NCBI GenBank assembly: GCA_963522145.1
Contig: CAUQXI010000001.1
Span: 186,001-250,000, forward strand
Source: Mesorhizobium_B sp963522145
GTDB taxonomy: Bacteria; Pseudomonadota; Alphaproteobacteria; Rhizobiales; Rhizobiaceae
DNA: 64,000 bases
Direction: 5' to 3'
Both the position numbers and the translations under genes were made by a program. The notes under the pieces are model-generated. The model saw nothing but the letters and a program-made list of their open reading frames with translations, did no database searches and was not told the origin of the DNA. How positions within the stretch are numbered: position 1 is the stretch's first letter; each line of letters starts with the position of its first letter. Positions 55,561-63,708 of the stretch are shown one piece after another.

Positions 55561-56505
55561 TCAGGCGCTGAAGTGGTCCGCTCCTGCGGCAGCCATGGCA
55601 TTGCGGTACTCGACTGAAAGACGTCCGCACAGCTCGGCAGCGGATGGAACATCCGTGATGGCGTCGACTCCCTGGCCGGCCGACCAGACATTTTTCCAGG
55701 CCCGGGCCTCATCCTTCATGTCGAGTTGAGCATGATGAGGCAGGTCGTCCGGGTCGAGGCCGGCTGCCACGATGCTGGGCCGCAAGAAATTCGCGTTCAC
55801 TCCGGAGATCGCGGACGTGTAAAGGATATCCGCGGCAGAGGCCGACACGATCATGTTCTTGTAGGCGTCGGGCGCCATCGATTCGCGCGTGGCGATGAAG
55901 CGCGTGCCCATATAGCCGAGGTCGGCGCCCATGACGCGCGCCGCTGCGAGGTCCGAACCGGTTGCGAGCGCTCCCGACAGCACGAGGGTGCCGCGGAAGA
56001 AGGAGCGTATTTCCGAGAGCAGGGCAAATGGGCTTGTCAGGCCGGCATGACCACCGGCTCCGGCGCAGACCGCGATGATCCCGTCGACGCCGGCTTCCGC
56101 AGCCTTTTCGGCATGGCGGCGGTTGATCACATCATGGAAGACCAGCCCGCCATAGGCATGAACGGCATCGACCACGTCCCGCACCGCGCCGAGGGATGTG
56201 ATCACCAGCGGCACCTTGTGTCGCGCGACGATCTCGAGATCGGCGGCAAGGCGCGGATTGGACTTGTGGACGATGAGGTTCACCGCGAAAGGCGCGGCGT
56301 TTCCCCCGGACGCGGCCAGCCGGGCGGCGATCTCCTCCAGCCATGCCGCAAAGCCCTCGCTGCTGCGCTGGTTCAGGGCCGGGAACGATCCGATCGCGCC
56401 CGACCGGCAGACCTCGACGACGAGGTCGGGGCCTGACACGAGAAACATCGGTGCCGCGATGACGGGCAGCCGCAGGCCCTTCAGGAGGGTATCCGAAATC
56501 GCCAT
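55561..56505 (-). CDS. nitronate monooxygenase family FMN enzyme, second copy
   Basis: The 314-residue TIM-barrel flavoprotein resembles the enzyme at 6900-7892. It has LRLPVIAAPMFLVSGPDLVVEVCRSGAIGSFPALN, AEAGVDGIIAVCAGAGGHAG and TLVLSGALATGSDLAAARVMGADLGYMGTRFIATRES, the FMN phosphate loop. It lacks any ABC partner and stands convergent with glpK, 6 bp from its stop. The substrate is unknown; a role in detoxifying nitroalkanes or nitronates is possible. The two copies differ clearly and are not a recent tandem duplication. Confidence 0.85.
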   Translation of the reverse strand: MAISDTLLKGLRLPVIAAPMFLVSGPDLVVEVCRSGAIGSFPALNQRSSEGFAAWLEEIAARLAASGGNAAPFAVNLIVHKSNPRLAADLEIVARHKVPLVITSLGAVRDVVDAVHAYGGLVFHDVINRRHAEKAAEAGVDGIIAVCAGAGGHAGLTSPFALLSEIRSFFRGTLVLSGALATGSDLAAARVMGADLGYMGTRFIATRESMAPDAYKNMIVSASAADILYTSAISGVNANFLRPSIVAAGLDPDDLPHHAQLDMKDEARAWKNVWSAGQGVDAITDVPSAAELCGRLSVEYRNAMAAAGADHFSA

Positions 56506-56575
56506 CCGCTAGGGTCCTGATCGAGACAACAAATCGTTCAAATGCGCGGAACGCCGCGCCTCCGCTCCGAGCGGC

Positions 56576-58717
56576 TTACGCGTTGCGCCTTCTGCCTTCA
56601 ATGAGGTCGAGCACGGCACGGGCGGCGTCGAGCACGTTGGTGCCGGGGCCGAAGATGGCGGCCACGCCGCGGCTTTGAAGGAAGTCGTAATCCTTGCGCG
56701 GCACCACGCCGCCGCAGACCACGATGATGTCCTCGCCCCCTTTGGCTTTCAGCGCCTCGACGAGTTGGGGAAGCAGCGTCTTGTGGCCTGCTGCCAGCGA
56801 CGACACGCCTACCACCTGCACATCTGACCGGAGCGCCAGATCCGCCGCCTCGTCCGGTGTCTGGAAGAGTGGCCCGGCGATCACCTCGAAGCCCAGATCG
56901 CCGAAGGCCGAGGCGATCACATGGGCGCCCCGGTCGTGCCCGTCCTGGCCGAGCTTGGCCACGAGAATGCGCGGCGCGCTTTTCTGCTCGGCAGCGAAGT
57001 CCGCGATGCGGGAACGGAGCGTTCGGTATTCCGGCTCATCTTGGTACGCCGGCCCGTACACCGCGCGCACTACATCCGGCACGGCCGCGTGGTTGCCGAA
57101 CGAGGCGCGAAGGATATCGGAGATCTCGCCCACCGTGGCGCGTGCGCGGGCCGCTTCCACCGCCGCTTCCAGCATATTGCCCTGTCCTGCGCGGGCAACG
57201 GCGGACAGCGCATCGAGCGTTTCTTTCACCCGGCCGGGGTCGCGCTGGCGGCGGACGCGCTCGATGCGCGCGATCTGCGCCGCGCGCACGGCCGAATTGT
57301 CGATCTCCAGGGTTTCGAGCGGCGCCTCCTCGTCCAGCCGGTATTTGTTCACCCCGACGATCACCTCGTCGCCGCGATCGACTGCCGCCTGCCGGCGCGT
57401 GGCGGCCTCCTCGATGAGGCGCTTCGGATAGCCGCTCGCGACCGCCGCCGTCATGCCGCCCTGTCCTTCGACCTCCTCGATCAAGGCCCATGCCTTTTCG
57501 GCAAGCTCCGCCGTGAGCGACTCCACGTAATAGGAACCGGCGAGCGGATCGACGGTGCGTGTCACGCCCGTCTCGTGCTGGAGGATGAGCTGCGTGTTGC
57601 GCGCGATGCGGGCGGAGAACTCGGTCGGAAGGGCGATCGCCTCGTCGAACGAGTTGGTGTGCAACGATTGCGTGCCGCCGAGCACGGCGGCCAGCGCCTC
57701 ATAGGCCGTGCGCACGATGTTGTTGTAGGGGTCCTGTTCTGCAAGCGACACGCCGGAGGTCTGGCAATGAGTGCGCAGCATCAGGGAGGATGCCTTTTTG
57801 GGCTGGAACTCCTCCATGATGCGCGACCAGAGCAGGCGGGCCGCGCGCAGCTTCGCGGCTTCCATGAAGAAGTTCATGCCGATCGCAAAGAAGAAGGACA
57901 GCCGGCCCGCGAACGCGTCCACGTCCAGGCCCCTCGCGAGCGCCGCGCGCACATATTCGCGCCCGTCCGCAAGCGTGAAGGCGAGCTCCTGCACCAGCGT
58001 CGCGCCCGCTTCCTGCATGTGGTAGCCGGAGATCGAGATCGAGTTGAAGCGCGGCATCTCGGCGGCCGTGTAGGCGATGATGTCGGCCACGATCCGCATG
58101 GAGGGTTCGGGCGGATAGATGTAGGTGTTGCGGACCATGAACTCCTTGAGCACATCGTTCTGGATGGTGCCGGAGAGCTTCTCCCGCGAGACGCCCTGCT
58201 CCTCGCCCGCGACGATGAAGTTCGCCAGGATGGGGATCACCGCGCCGTTCATGGTCATGGACACCGACACCTCGCCAAGCGGGATGCCGTCGAACAGGAT
58301 CTTCATGTCCTCGACCGTGTCGATCGCCACGCCGGCCTTTCCCACATCGCCTTCCACGCGGGGATGGTCGGAATCGTAGCCGCGATGGGTGGCGAGGTCG
58401 AAGGCGACGGAGACGCCCTGCTGCCCGGCGGCGAGCGCCTTGCGGTAGAAGCTGTTGGATTCCTCGGCCGTCGAGAAGCCGGCATACTGGCGGATCGTCC
58501 AGGGCCGGCCGGCATACATGGTGGCGCGCGGTCCGCGTGTGAACGGCGCGAGGCCCGGCAGCGAGCCCAGATGATCGAGGCCGTCGAGGTCGGCCTCCGT
58601 ATAAAGCGGCTTGACGGCGATGCCTTCGGGAGTGATCGAGGCGAGGCTGTCGGACGAGGCCCTCAACTCACGCTCGGCGAGCCTGCGCCATTCGTCAAGG
58701 TCGGCAGGTTTGCTCAC
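56576..58717 (-). CDS. scpA: methylmalonyl-CoA mutase
   Basis: The 713-residue adenosylcobalamin enzyme converts methylmalonyl-CoA to succinyl-CoA. The substrate-binding barrel is visible from LYTEADLDGLDHLGSLPGLAPFTRGPRATMYAGRPWTIRQYAGFSTAEESN to about residue 560. The C-terminal B12-binding Rossmann domain has the DxHxxG motif in KLGQDGHDRGAHV near residue 600, followed by GVSSLAAGHKTLLPQL. It is the last gene of the minus-strand propionyl-CoA operon, 11 bp after the small exported protein gene. The conserved GVS and SLAAGH positions suggest an active mutase. Epimerase is not encoded here. Confidence 0.95.
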   Translation of the reverse strand: MSKPADLDEWRRLAERELRASSDSLASITPEGIAVKPLYTEADLDGLDHLGSLPGLAPFTRGPRATMYAGRPWTIRQYAGFSTAEESNSFYRKALAAGQQGVSVAFDLATHRGYDSDHPRVEGDVGKAGVAIDTVEDMKILFDGIPLGEVSVSMTMNGAVIPILANFIVAGEEQGVSREKLSGTIQNDVLKEFMVRNTYIYPPEPSMRIVADIIAYTAAEMPRFNSISISGYHMQEAGATLVQELAFTLADGREYVRAALARGLDVDAFAGRLSFFFAIGMNFFMEAAKLRAARLLWSRIMEEFQPKKASSLMLRTHCQTSGVSLAEQDPYNNIVRTAYEALAAVLGGTQSLHTNSFDEAIALPTEFSARIARNTQLILQHETGVTRTVDPLAGSYYVESLTAELAEKAWALIEEVEGQGGMTAAVASGYPKRLIEEAATRRQAAVDRGDEVIVGVNKYRLDEEAPLETLEIDNSAVRAAQIARIERVRRQRDPGRVKETLDALSAVARAGQGNMLEAAVEAARARATVGEISDILRASFGNHAAVPDVVRAVYGPAYQDEPEYRTLRSRIADFAAEQKSAPRILVAKLGQDGHDRGAHVIASAFGDLGFEVIAGPLFQTPDEAADLALRSDVQVVGVSSLAAGHKTLLPQLVEALKAKGGEDIIVVCGGVVPRKDYDFLQSRGVAAIFGPGTNVLDAARAVLDLIEGRRRNA

Positions 58718-58728
58718 GGGCTTGCTCC

Positions 58729-59292
58729 TCAGCGCTCGATGCGGAAGCTTGCGAGGTAGTCCGCGCAGATCGATGCAGCCGAATCCGCCTCCGCCGTGGG
58801 ATAGTCGCAGATCACCTGAAACACGCTTTCTTCCGTCTTGGACCAGCGCATCTCGGCACTTCGCTCCCTGCCTTTCATGCTGACGCGCACTACCTCCTCG
58901 GTTCCTATACGCTGGGTCGAGGCGGGTAGACGCGCCTCGCCGCGCTTCGCGGCAAAATCGTGCACGAAGCTGAGAAGATCGATGTCCTTCATGCGCGGCG
59001 TGCGCTCGGTCTCAAGTGTGCCGAACTCGTAGCCATCCGTGCTCCGCGAGCCGATCCCGTGCATCACAATCCGGCCGATATTGGGATCGTTCTCCGTGAT
59101 GATCGAGTAATCGTTGAAGGGAATGGGCGAGACTACCGAGAAGTGCCCGTCGGTGGAGCGGGCGGGATAGAGCCCGTTCGCATCCTGATCTTCCACCCAT
59201 TGGCGATGCATCACCGGGCGCGTTTCCAGTTGTGCCGCCGCGGAAACGCAGGCGCATAGCAGCAGAACAGCCGAGTAGCCGAGCGCCTTCAC
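58729..59292 (-). CDS. small exported protein of unknown function in the pcc-mcm operon, GTG start
   Basis: The 187-residue protein starts at GTG 59292, which overlaps the pccA stop codon (GTGA). It has a signal peptide (ALGYSAVLLLCACVSAAAQ, with a cysteine in the hydrophobic part) and mature sequence DANGLYPARSTDGHFSVVSPIPFNDYSIITENDPNIGRIVMHGIGSRS, FVHDFAAKRGEARLPA and CDYPTAEADSAASICADYLASF. No domain was recognised. The two cysteines near the C-terminus could pair in the periplasm. Translational coupling between the two metabolic enzymes implies co-expression with propionyl-CoA metabolism; function unknown. Confidence 0.75.
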   Translation of the reverse strand: MKALGYSAVLLLCACVSAAAQLETRPVMHRQWVEDQDANGLYPARSTDGHFSVVSPIPFNDYSIITENDPNIGRIVMHGIGSRSTDGYEFGTLETERTPRMKDIDLLSFVHDFAAKRGEARLPASTQRIGTEEVVRVSMKGRERSAEMRWSKTEESVFQVICDYPTAEADSAASICADYLASFRIER

Positions 59293-61340
59293 GCGAATTC
59301 CAGGATCAGCTGGTCCACTGCGAGGCTCTCGCCCTTTTTCGCGGCCACGCGCTTGACCCTTCCCTGTCTTTCGGCCCGCAGCACGTTTTCCATCTTCATG
59401 GCCTCCACGGTGGCGAGCGCCTGGCCCGCCTCGACCACGTCGCCCTCGTTGACGGATAGCGCCACCAGCACGCCCGGCATCGGACAGAGCAGCATCCGGG
59501 ATGTGTCGGGCGGCGCCTTGACAGGCATCAGCCGCGCCAGCTCGGCCACGCGCGGGCTGCGCACCCGCACGATCCTGTCCACGCCACGCCAGCGCAGGCG
59601 GAAGCCTGCACCGGCGGGATCGATCTTCACCGCCGCCTCGCGCTCGTTTGTCTCGCCGTCTGCGATCCGGAAGCGACCCAGGCGCATCCCCGGCAGCCAG
59701 TCGCTCGTGACCCAAAGGTTTGTGCCATCGGCAAACCGAACCAGGAGCGCGCCGTCTCCTTCTTCCTCGGCAGCAAGCGCAAAGGCATGATCGCCGAGCG
59801 TCGCTACCCACTCCGCGCCGACCTTTCGCCGGTGGTTGGAAAGCGCGCCGGAGATGGAGGCGGCGCGGTGCTGGACCTTGCCATTGGCGAAGGCCGCCAC
59901 CGCTGCAAGCAGGCGCGCCTCTTCTTCACCCGGTTCGACGCCGTTGAAGCCGTGCGGAAATTCCTCCGCGATGAAGCCGGTGGTCAGCCGGCCCTCGCGG
60001 AAGCGGGGATGATCCATCACGGCTGACAAGAAGGGAAGGTTGTGGCCGATGCCTTCCAGTTCGAAACCGTCGAGCGCGCGGCTCATGGTATCAATAGCGG
60101 AACGCCGGTTTGGCGCCCAGGTGCAGAGCTTGGCGATCATGGGATCGTAATGGATGGAGATCTCGCCGCCCTCGAACACGCCGGTATCGTTGCGCAGTTG
60201 CGTTCCGTCCGGCTGTTCGCCGTCGCGGGGCGGGCGGTAGCGCGTCAGTCGTCCCGTGGAGGGCAGGAAGTTGCGCATCGGATCCTCGGCGTAAAGCCGG
60301 GATTCGATCGCCCAGCCGTCCAGCCTGACATCGTCCTGGCTGAAACGCAGCCTCTCGCCCGCGGCCACACGGATCATCTCCTCGACGAGATCGAGCCCGG
60401 TCACGAGTTCCGTTACCGGGTGCTCGACCTGAAGGCGCGTGTTCATCTCGAGGAAGTAGAAGTTGCGCGCGCCGTCCACGATGAACTCGACCGTGCCGGC
60501 GGAGAAGTAGCCCACGGCACGCGCGAGCGCCACGGCCTGCTCACCCATGGCCTTGCGCGTAGCCCTATCGAGAAAGGACGACGGCGCCTCCTCGATCACC
60601 TTCTGGTTGCGCCGCTGGATCGAGCATTCGCGCTCGCCGAGATGGACGAGGGTCCCGTGCTTGTCGCCCAGCACCTGGATCTCGATGTGGCGCGGCTGGT
60701 CGACGAACTTCTCGATGAAGATGCGGTCGTCTCCGAAGGAGGACTGCGCCTCGCGCCGGGACGCCTCGAACCCTTCGCGTGCCTCCTCCGCGTTCCACGC
60801 GATACGCATGCCCTTGCCGCCGCCGCCGGCGCTCGCCTTGATCATCACCGGATAGCCGATGCCGTCCGCGATGCGCACGGCTTCCTCCGCATCGGCGATC
60901 AGCCCCATATGGCCGGGCACGGTGGAAACGCCGGCTTCCGCCGCGATGCGCTTGGAAGTGATCTTGTCGCCCATCGCCTCCACGGCCTTGGCCGGCGGGC
61001 CGATGAACGCCACGCCGGCCTCATCAAGCGCCGCCGCGAACGCGGCGTTCTCCGACAAAAAGGCATAGCCGGGATGCACCGCATCCGCGCCCGTCTGCCG
61101 GACGGCATCCAGGATGGCCGGGATCGACAGATAGGAGTGCGCGGAAGCCGCCGGGCCGATCCGCACCGCCTCATCCGCCTGCCGCACATGCAGCGCATCC
61201 CGATCGGCATCCGAGTAGACGGCAACCGTCGCGATGCCGAGCTTCCGCGCGGTGCGGATCACCCGACACGCGATCTCGCCGCGATTGGCGATGAGGATCT
61301 TGCGGAACCTCGGCGTTGAGACCGAGCGTGACTCGATCAT
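59289..61340 (-). CDS. pccA: propionyl-CoA (acyl-CoA) carboxylase alpha subunit: biotin carboxylase and carrier
   Basis: The 683-residue protein holds an N-terminal biotin carboxylase (KILIANRGEIACRVIRTARKLG at the start, ATP-grasp YPVMIKASAGGGGKGMRIAW near 160, EKFVDQPRHIEIQVLGD near 205, FLEMNTRLQVEHPVTELVTGLDLVEEMI near 295) and a C-terminal biotinyl domain whose lysine, K649, is in VEAMKMENV. It carboxylates biotin, which the beta subunit (PccB) transfers to propionyl-CoA. ATG 61340 overlaps the DUF2442 stop (ATGA). The domain order and length match PccA. Confidence 0.95.
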   Translation of the reverse strand: MIESRSVSTPRFRKILIANRGEIACRVIRTARKLGIATVAVYSDADRDALHVRQADEAVRIGPAASAHSYLSIPAILDAVRQTGADAVHPGYAFLSENAAFAAALDEAGVAFIGPPAKAVEAMGDKITSKRIAAEAGVSTVPGHMGLIADAEEAVRIADGIGYPVMIKASAGGGGKGMRIAWNAEEAREGFEASRREAQSSFGDDRIFIEKFVDQPRHIEIQVLGDKHGTLVHLGERECSIQRRNQKVIEEAPSSFLDRATRKAMGEQAVALARAVGYFSAGTVEFIVDGARNFYFLEMNTRLQVEHPVTELVTGLDLVEEMIRVAAGERLRFSQDDVRLDGWAIESRLYAEDPMRNFLPSTGRLTRYRPPRDGEQPDGTQLRNDTGVFEGGEISIHYDPMIAKLCTWAPNRRSAIDTMSRALDGFELEGIGHNLPFLSAVMDHPRFREGRLTTGFIAEEFPHGFNGVEPGEEEARLLAAVAAFANGKVQHRAASISGALSNHRRKVGAEWVATLGDHAFALAAEEEGDGALLVRFADGTNLWVTSDWLPGMRLGRFRIADGETNEREAAVKIDPAGAGFRLRWRGVDRIVRVRSPRVAELARLMPVKAPPDTSRMLLCPMPGVLVALSVNEGDVVEAGQALATVEAMKMENVLRAERQGRVKRVAAKKGESLAVDQLILEFA

Positions 61341-61615
61341 TCCGCCGCCTGCAAAGGCGGAGCGGAGTCTTTAGCTCTGCGCCCTTTGAGCATGCCGTCG
61401 ATGCTTAAGTCCTCGTCAAGGTCGGGCCAATGAATGCCCGAGAACATGAGTTCCATGTTGTTTCTTTGAGCATGTGTTGCGCTCTGCAAGCTGGGGTACC
61501 ACCAGAGCGGCGTTGCGATCAGCCGGCCATCGGCGAGCTTCACATGAAGGCTGGCATCGTCGCACCAGGCGACGACCGGCTCCTGTTTTTCCATGTTACC
61601 TTCCGAACTGCTCAT
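61337..61615 (-). CDS. DUF2442 protein
   Basis: The 92-residue protein carries the DUF2442 pattern: VVAWCDDASLHVKLADGRLIATPLWWYPSLQSATHAQRNNMELMFSGIHWPDLDEDLSIDGML. The family is small, of unknown function, and often found beside DUF4160. The start at 61615 has GGAG 7 nt upstream and overlaps the DUF4160 stop by 20 nt; a second ATG at 61594 with GGAAGG is possible. Its TGA overlaps the pccA start. Confidence 0.85.
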   Translation of the reverse strand: MSSSEGNMEKQEPVVAWCDDASLHVKLADGRLIATPLWWYPSLQSATHAQRNNMELMFSGIHWPDLDEDLSIDGMLKGRRAKDSAPPLQAAE

Positions 61616-61832
61616 GCCAGGTCTCCAACAAGCGCTCGCGGCTTTCCGCGGTCTTCACCGTCAGGGCTGCCAGATCGCGTTCAGAGTGCCCGTGATTGAA
61701 CGCGACTGAAAGATCATGAAGCCAGATCTTGCATTCCTTTCCATCTTTCCAGATGTGGACATGCGCCGGCTCTACGCCGTCCCAAGAATACCAGAAGAAA
61801 CGGTAACCTCTCCACCTCATCGCGGTCGGCAT
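61596..61832 (-). CDS. DUF4160 protein
   Basis: The 78-residue protein matches DUF4160: MPTAMRWRGYRFFWYSWDGVEPAHVHIWKDGKECKIWL followed by HSERDLAALTVKTAESRERLLETWHEQFG. The core PxHVHI...KxWL strand pair is clear. DUF4160 genes commonly sit directly before DUF2442, and the pair has been suggested to be toxin-antitoxin-like, though I know of no proof. It starts 10 bp after the pccB stop. Confidence 0.87.
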   Translation of the reverse strand: MPTAMRWRGYRFFWYSWDGVEPAHVHIWKDGKECKIWLHDLSVAFNHGHSERDLAALTVKTAESRERLLETWHEQFGR

Positions 61833-61842
61833 CGTCCAGCAC

Positions 61843-63375
61843 CTAGAGCGGAATGGTGTCGTGCTTGCGCCAGGGCTGCTCCTTGCGCTTGTTGCGCAGG
61901 GCGGCGAAGGCGCGGGCGATGCGTTTGCGGGAGGAATGCGGCATGATCACCTCGTCGATGAAGCCGCGCTCGGCGGCCACGAAGGGGTTGGCGAAGCGCT
62001 CCTCATATTCCTTTGTGCGGGCGGCGATCTTTTCCGCGTCGCCGAGCTCCGATCGGTAAAGGATTTCGGCTGCGCCCTTTGCGCCCATCACGGCGATCTC
62101 GGCGGTGGGCCAGGCATAGTTGATGTCGGCGCCGATATGCTTGGATGCCATCACGTCATAGGCCCCGCCATAGGCTTTTCGCGTGATCAGCGTCACCATC
62201 GGAACGGTGGCCTGGCTATAGGCGAAGAGAAGCTTCGCCCCATGCTTGATCACGCCGCCATATTCCTGCGCCGTTCCGGGCAGGAAGCCGGGAACGTCCA
62301 CGAGGGTCAGGAGCGGGATCGAGAAGGCGTCGCAAAAGCGCACGAAGCGCGCGGCCTTTCGCGAGGAGTCGATGTCGAGGCAGCCGGCGAGAACCATCGG
62401 CTGGTTGGCGACCACGCCCACCGTTTCGCCTTCCAGGCGGATGAAGCCCGTGAAGATGTTCTTCGCGAAGTCGGCGGCGATCTCGAGGAAGTCTCCCTCG
62501 TCGGCCAGCGCCGCCACCAGCTCCTTCATATCATAGGGCTTGGCCGCATGATCGGGCACCAGCGTGTCCAGGCGCATCTCGAGCCGCGCCGGATCATCGA
62601 AGAAGGGCCGCGCCGGGGGCTTCTCGCGATTGTTGAGCGGCAGGAAATCGAACAATCGCCGCACCGCTTCGAGCGTCTCGATGTCGTTGTCAAAGGCGCC
62701 GTCCGCGACGGACGATTTCTGGGTGTGCGTGCGTGCGCCGCCGAGCTCTTCCGCCGAAACGATCTCGTTGGTGACCGTTTTGACGACGTCCGGGCCGGTC
62801 ACAAACATGTAGGAGGAATCGCGCACCATGAAGATGAAGTCGGTCATGGCGGGAGAGTAGACCGCGCCGCCCGCGCAGGGCCCCATGATCACCGAGATCT
62901 GCGGGATCACGCCGGAGGCCTCGGCATTGCGGCGGAACACTTCGGCATAACCGGCGAGCGAGGCAACCCCTTCCTGGATGCGCGCGCCGCCTGAATCGTT
63001 GAGGCCGATCAACGGCGCGCCATTCCTGACGGCCATGTCCATGATCTTGCAGATTTTTCCCGCGTGGGTTTCCGACAGCGAGCCGCCGAGCACGGTGAAA
63101 TCCTGGGAGAAGACATAGACCTGCCGCCCGTTGATCGTGCCCCAGCCGGTCACCACGCCGTCGCCCGCGATCCTGTTGGCCGCCATGCCGAAATCCACTG
63201 CACGGTGGGTGACGTAAGTGTCGAACTCCTCGAAAGATCCTTCGTCGAGCAAGACCTCCAGCCGCTCGCGCGCCGTCAGCTTGCCCTTGGCATGCTGCGC
63301 GTTGATGCGCTTCTGCCCGCCCCCAAGACGCGCTTCAGCACGGCGTGCCTCGAGCTGTTCGAGGACGGCGCGCAT
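61843..63375 (-). CDS. pccB: propionyl-CoA carboxylase beta subunit (carboxyltransferase)
   Basis: The 510-residue protein is the biotin-dependent carboxyltransferase. The first half shows YVFSQDFTVLGGSLSETHAGKICKIMD and GLNDSGGARIQEGVASLAGY, a CoA-binding oxyanion-hole segment; the second half shows VDVPGFLPGTAQEYGGVIKHGAKLLFAYSQATVPMVTLITRKAYGGAYDVMASKH, the other oxyanion hole. ATG 63375 follows AAGGAG; upstream extension to 63510 has no family match. It heads the minus-strand pcc operon, which ends with methylmalonyl-CoA mutase. Confidence 0.95.
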   Translation of the reverse strand: MRAVLEQLEARRAEARLGGGQKRINAQHAKGKLTARERLEVLLDEGSFEEFDTYVTHRAVDFGMAANRIAGDGVVTGWGTINGRQVYVFSQDFTVLGGSLSETHAGKICKIMDMAVRNGAPLIGLNDSGGARIQEGVASLAGYAEVFRRNAEASGVIPQISVIMGPCAGGAVYSPAMTDFIFMVRDSSYMFVTGPDVVKTVTNEIVSAEELGGARTHTQKSSVADGAFDNDIETLEAVRRLFDFLPLNNREKPPARPFFDDPARLEMRLDTLVPDHAAKPYDMKELVAALADEGDFLEIAADFAKNIFTGFIRLEGETVGVVANQPMVLAGCLDIDSSRKAARFVRFCDAFSIPLLTLVDVPGFLPGTAQEYGGVIKHGAKLLFAYSQATVPMVTLITRKAYGGAYDVMASKHIGADINYAWPTAEIAVMGAKGAAEILYRSELGDAEKIAARTKEYEERFANPFVAAERGFIDEVIMPHSSRKRIARAFAALRNKRKEQPWRKHDTIPL

Positions 63376-63708
63376 CAGCCTAAGGCTCCTTGTTTCAAGG
63401 CTGGATCGAAGGCAGGAGAACCCGGAAACAGGATCATCGCTGAAGGAGCAACCAGCATCGAGCCGATGATCGCCACCGGCTGTCCGACAGTCCAGTTGTA
63501 TCCGCTGCAACGGGCGTCGATGCCGGCAAGAAATGTCACGTGATCCTCCGTCAAATCGATCTCAGCATCATAGTGCGGGAAGACGGGAGACAGGAAATCC
63601 GCGCTTGTGACAATGCAAGACGTCACCGAACAGCAAATTGCGAAATGTGAACGGCAACCGGATGCGCTTCATCAGCTGCAGCCCGGCCTGGCCTCTCGCC
63701 CGACGAGC
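63376..63708. promoter_or_regulatory. pcc operon upstream region
   Basis: This 333-bp stretch between the rpiB-family gene and pccB should hold the pcc promoter. A tandem GCAAA/GCGAAA motif lies at 63633-63645, loosely like sites of short-chain acyl-CoA regulators, but the spacing does not fit well. An open frame spanning 63375-63626 on the minus strand has no recognisable domain and is not called. Confidence 0.4.

Noticed and set aside
56921..58759. 612-codon plus-strand open frame over the mutase gene
   Set aside because: Antisense shadow; the mutase motifs are unambiguous.
63375..63626. 83-codon minus-strand frame upstream of pccB
   Set aside because: No ribosome binding site or domain; its position suits a promoter region.
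63633..63645. Tandem GCAAA/GCGAAA as a binding site for a short-chain acyl-CoA regulator
   Set aside because: The spacing and bases do not match the TTTGCAAA-type pair I know, and it lies about 260 bp from pccB.
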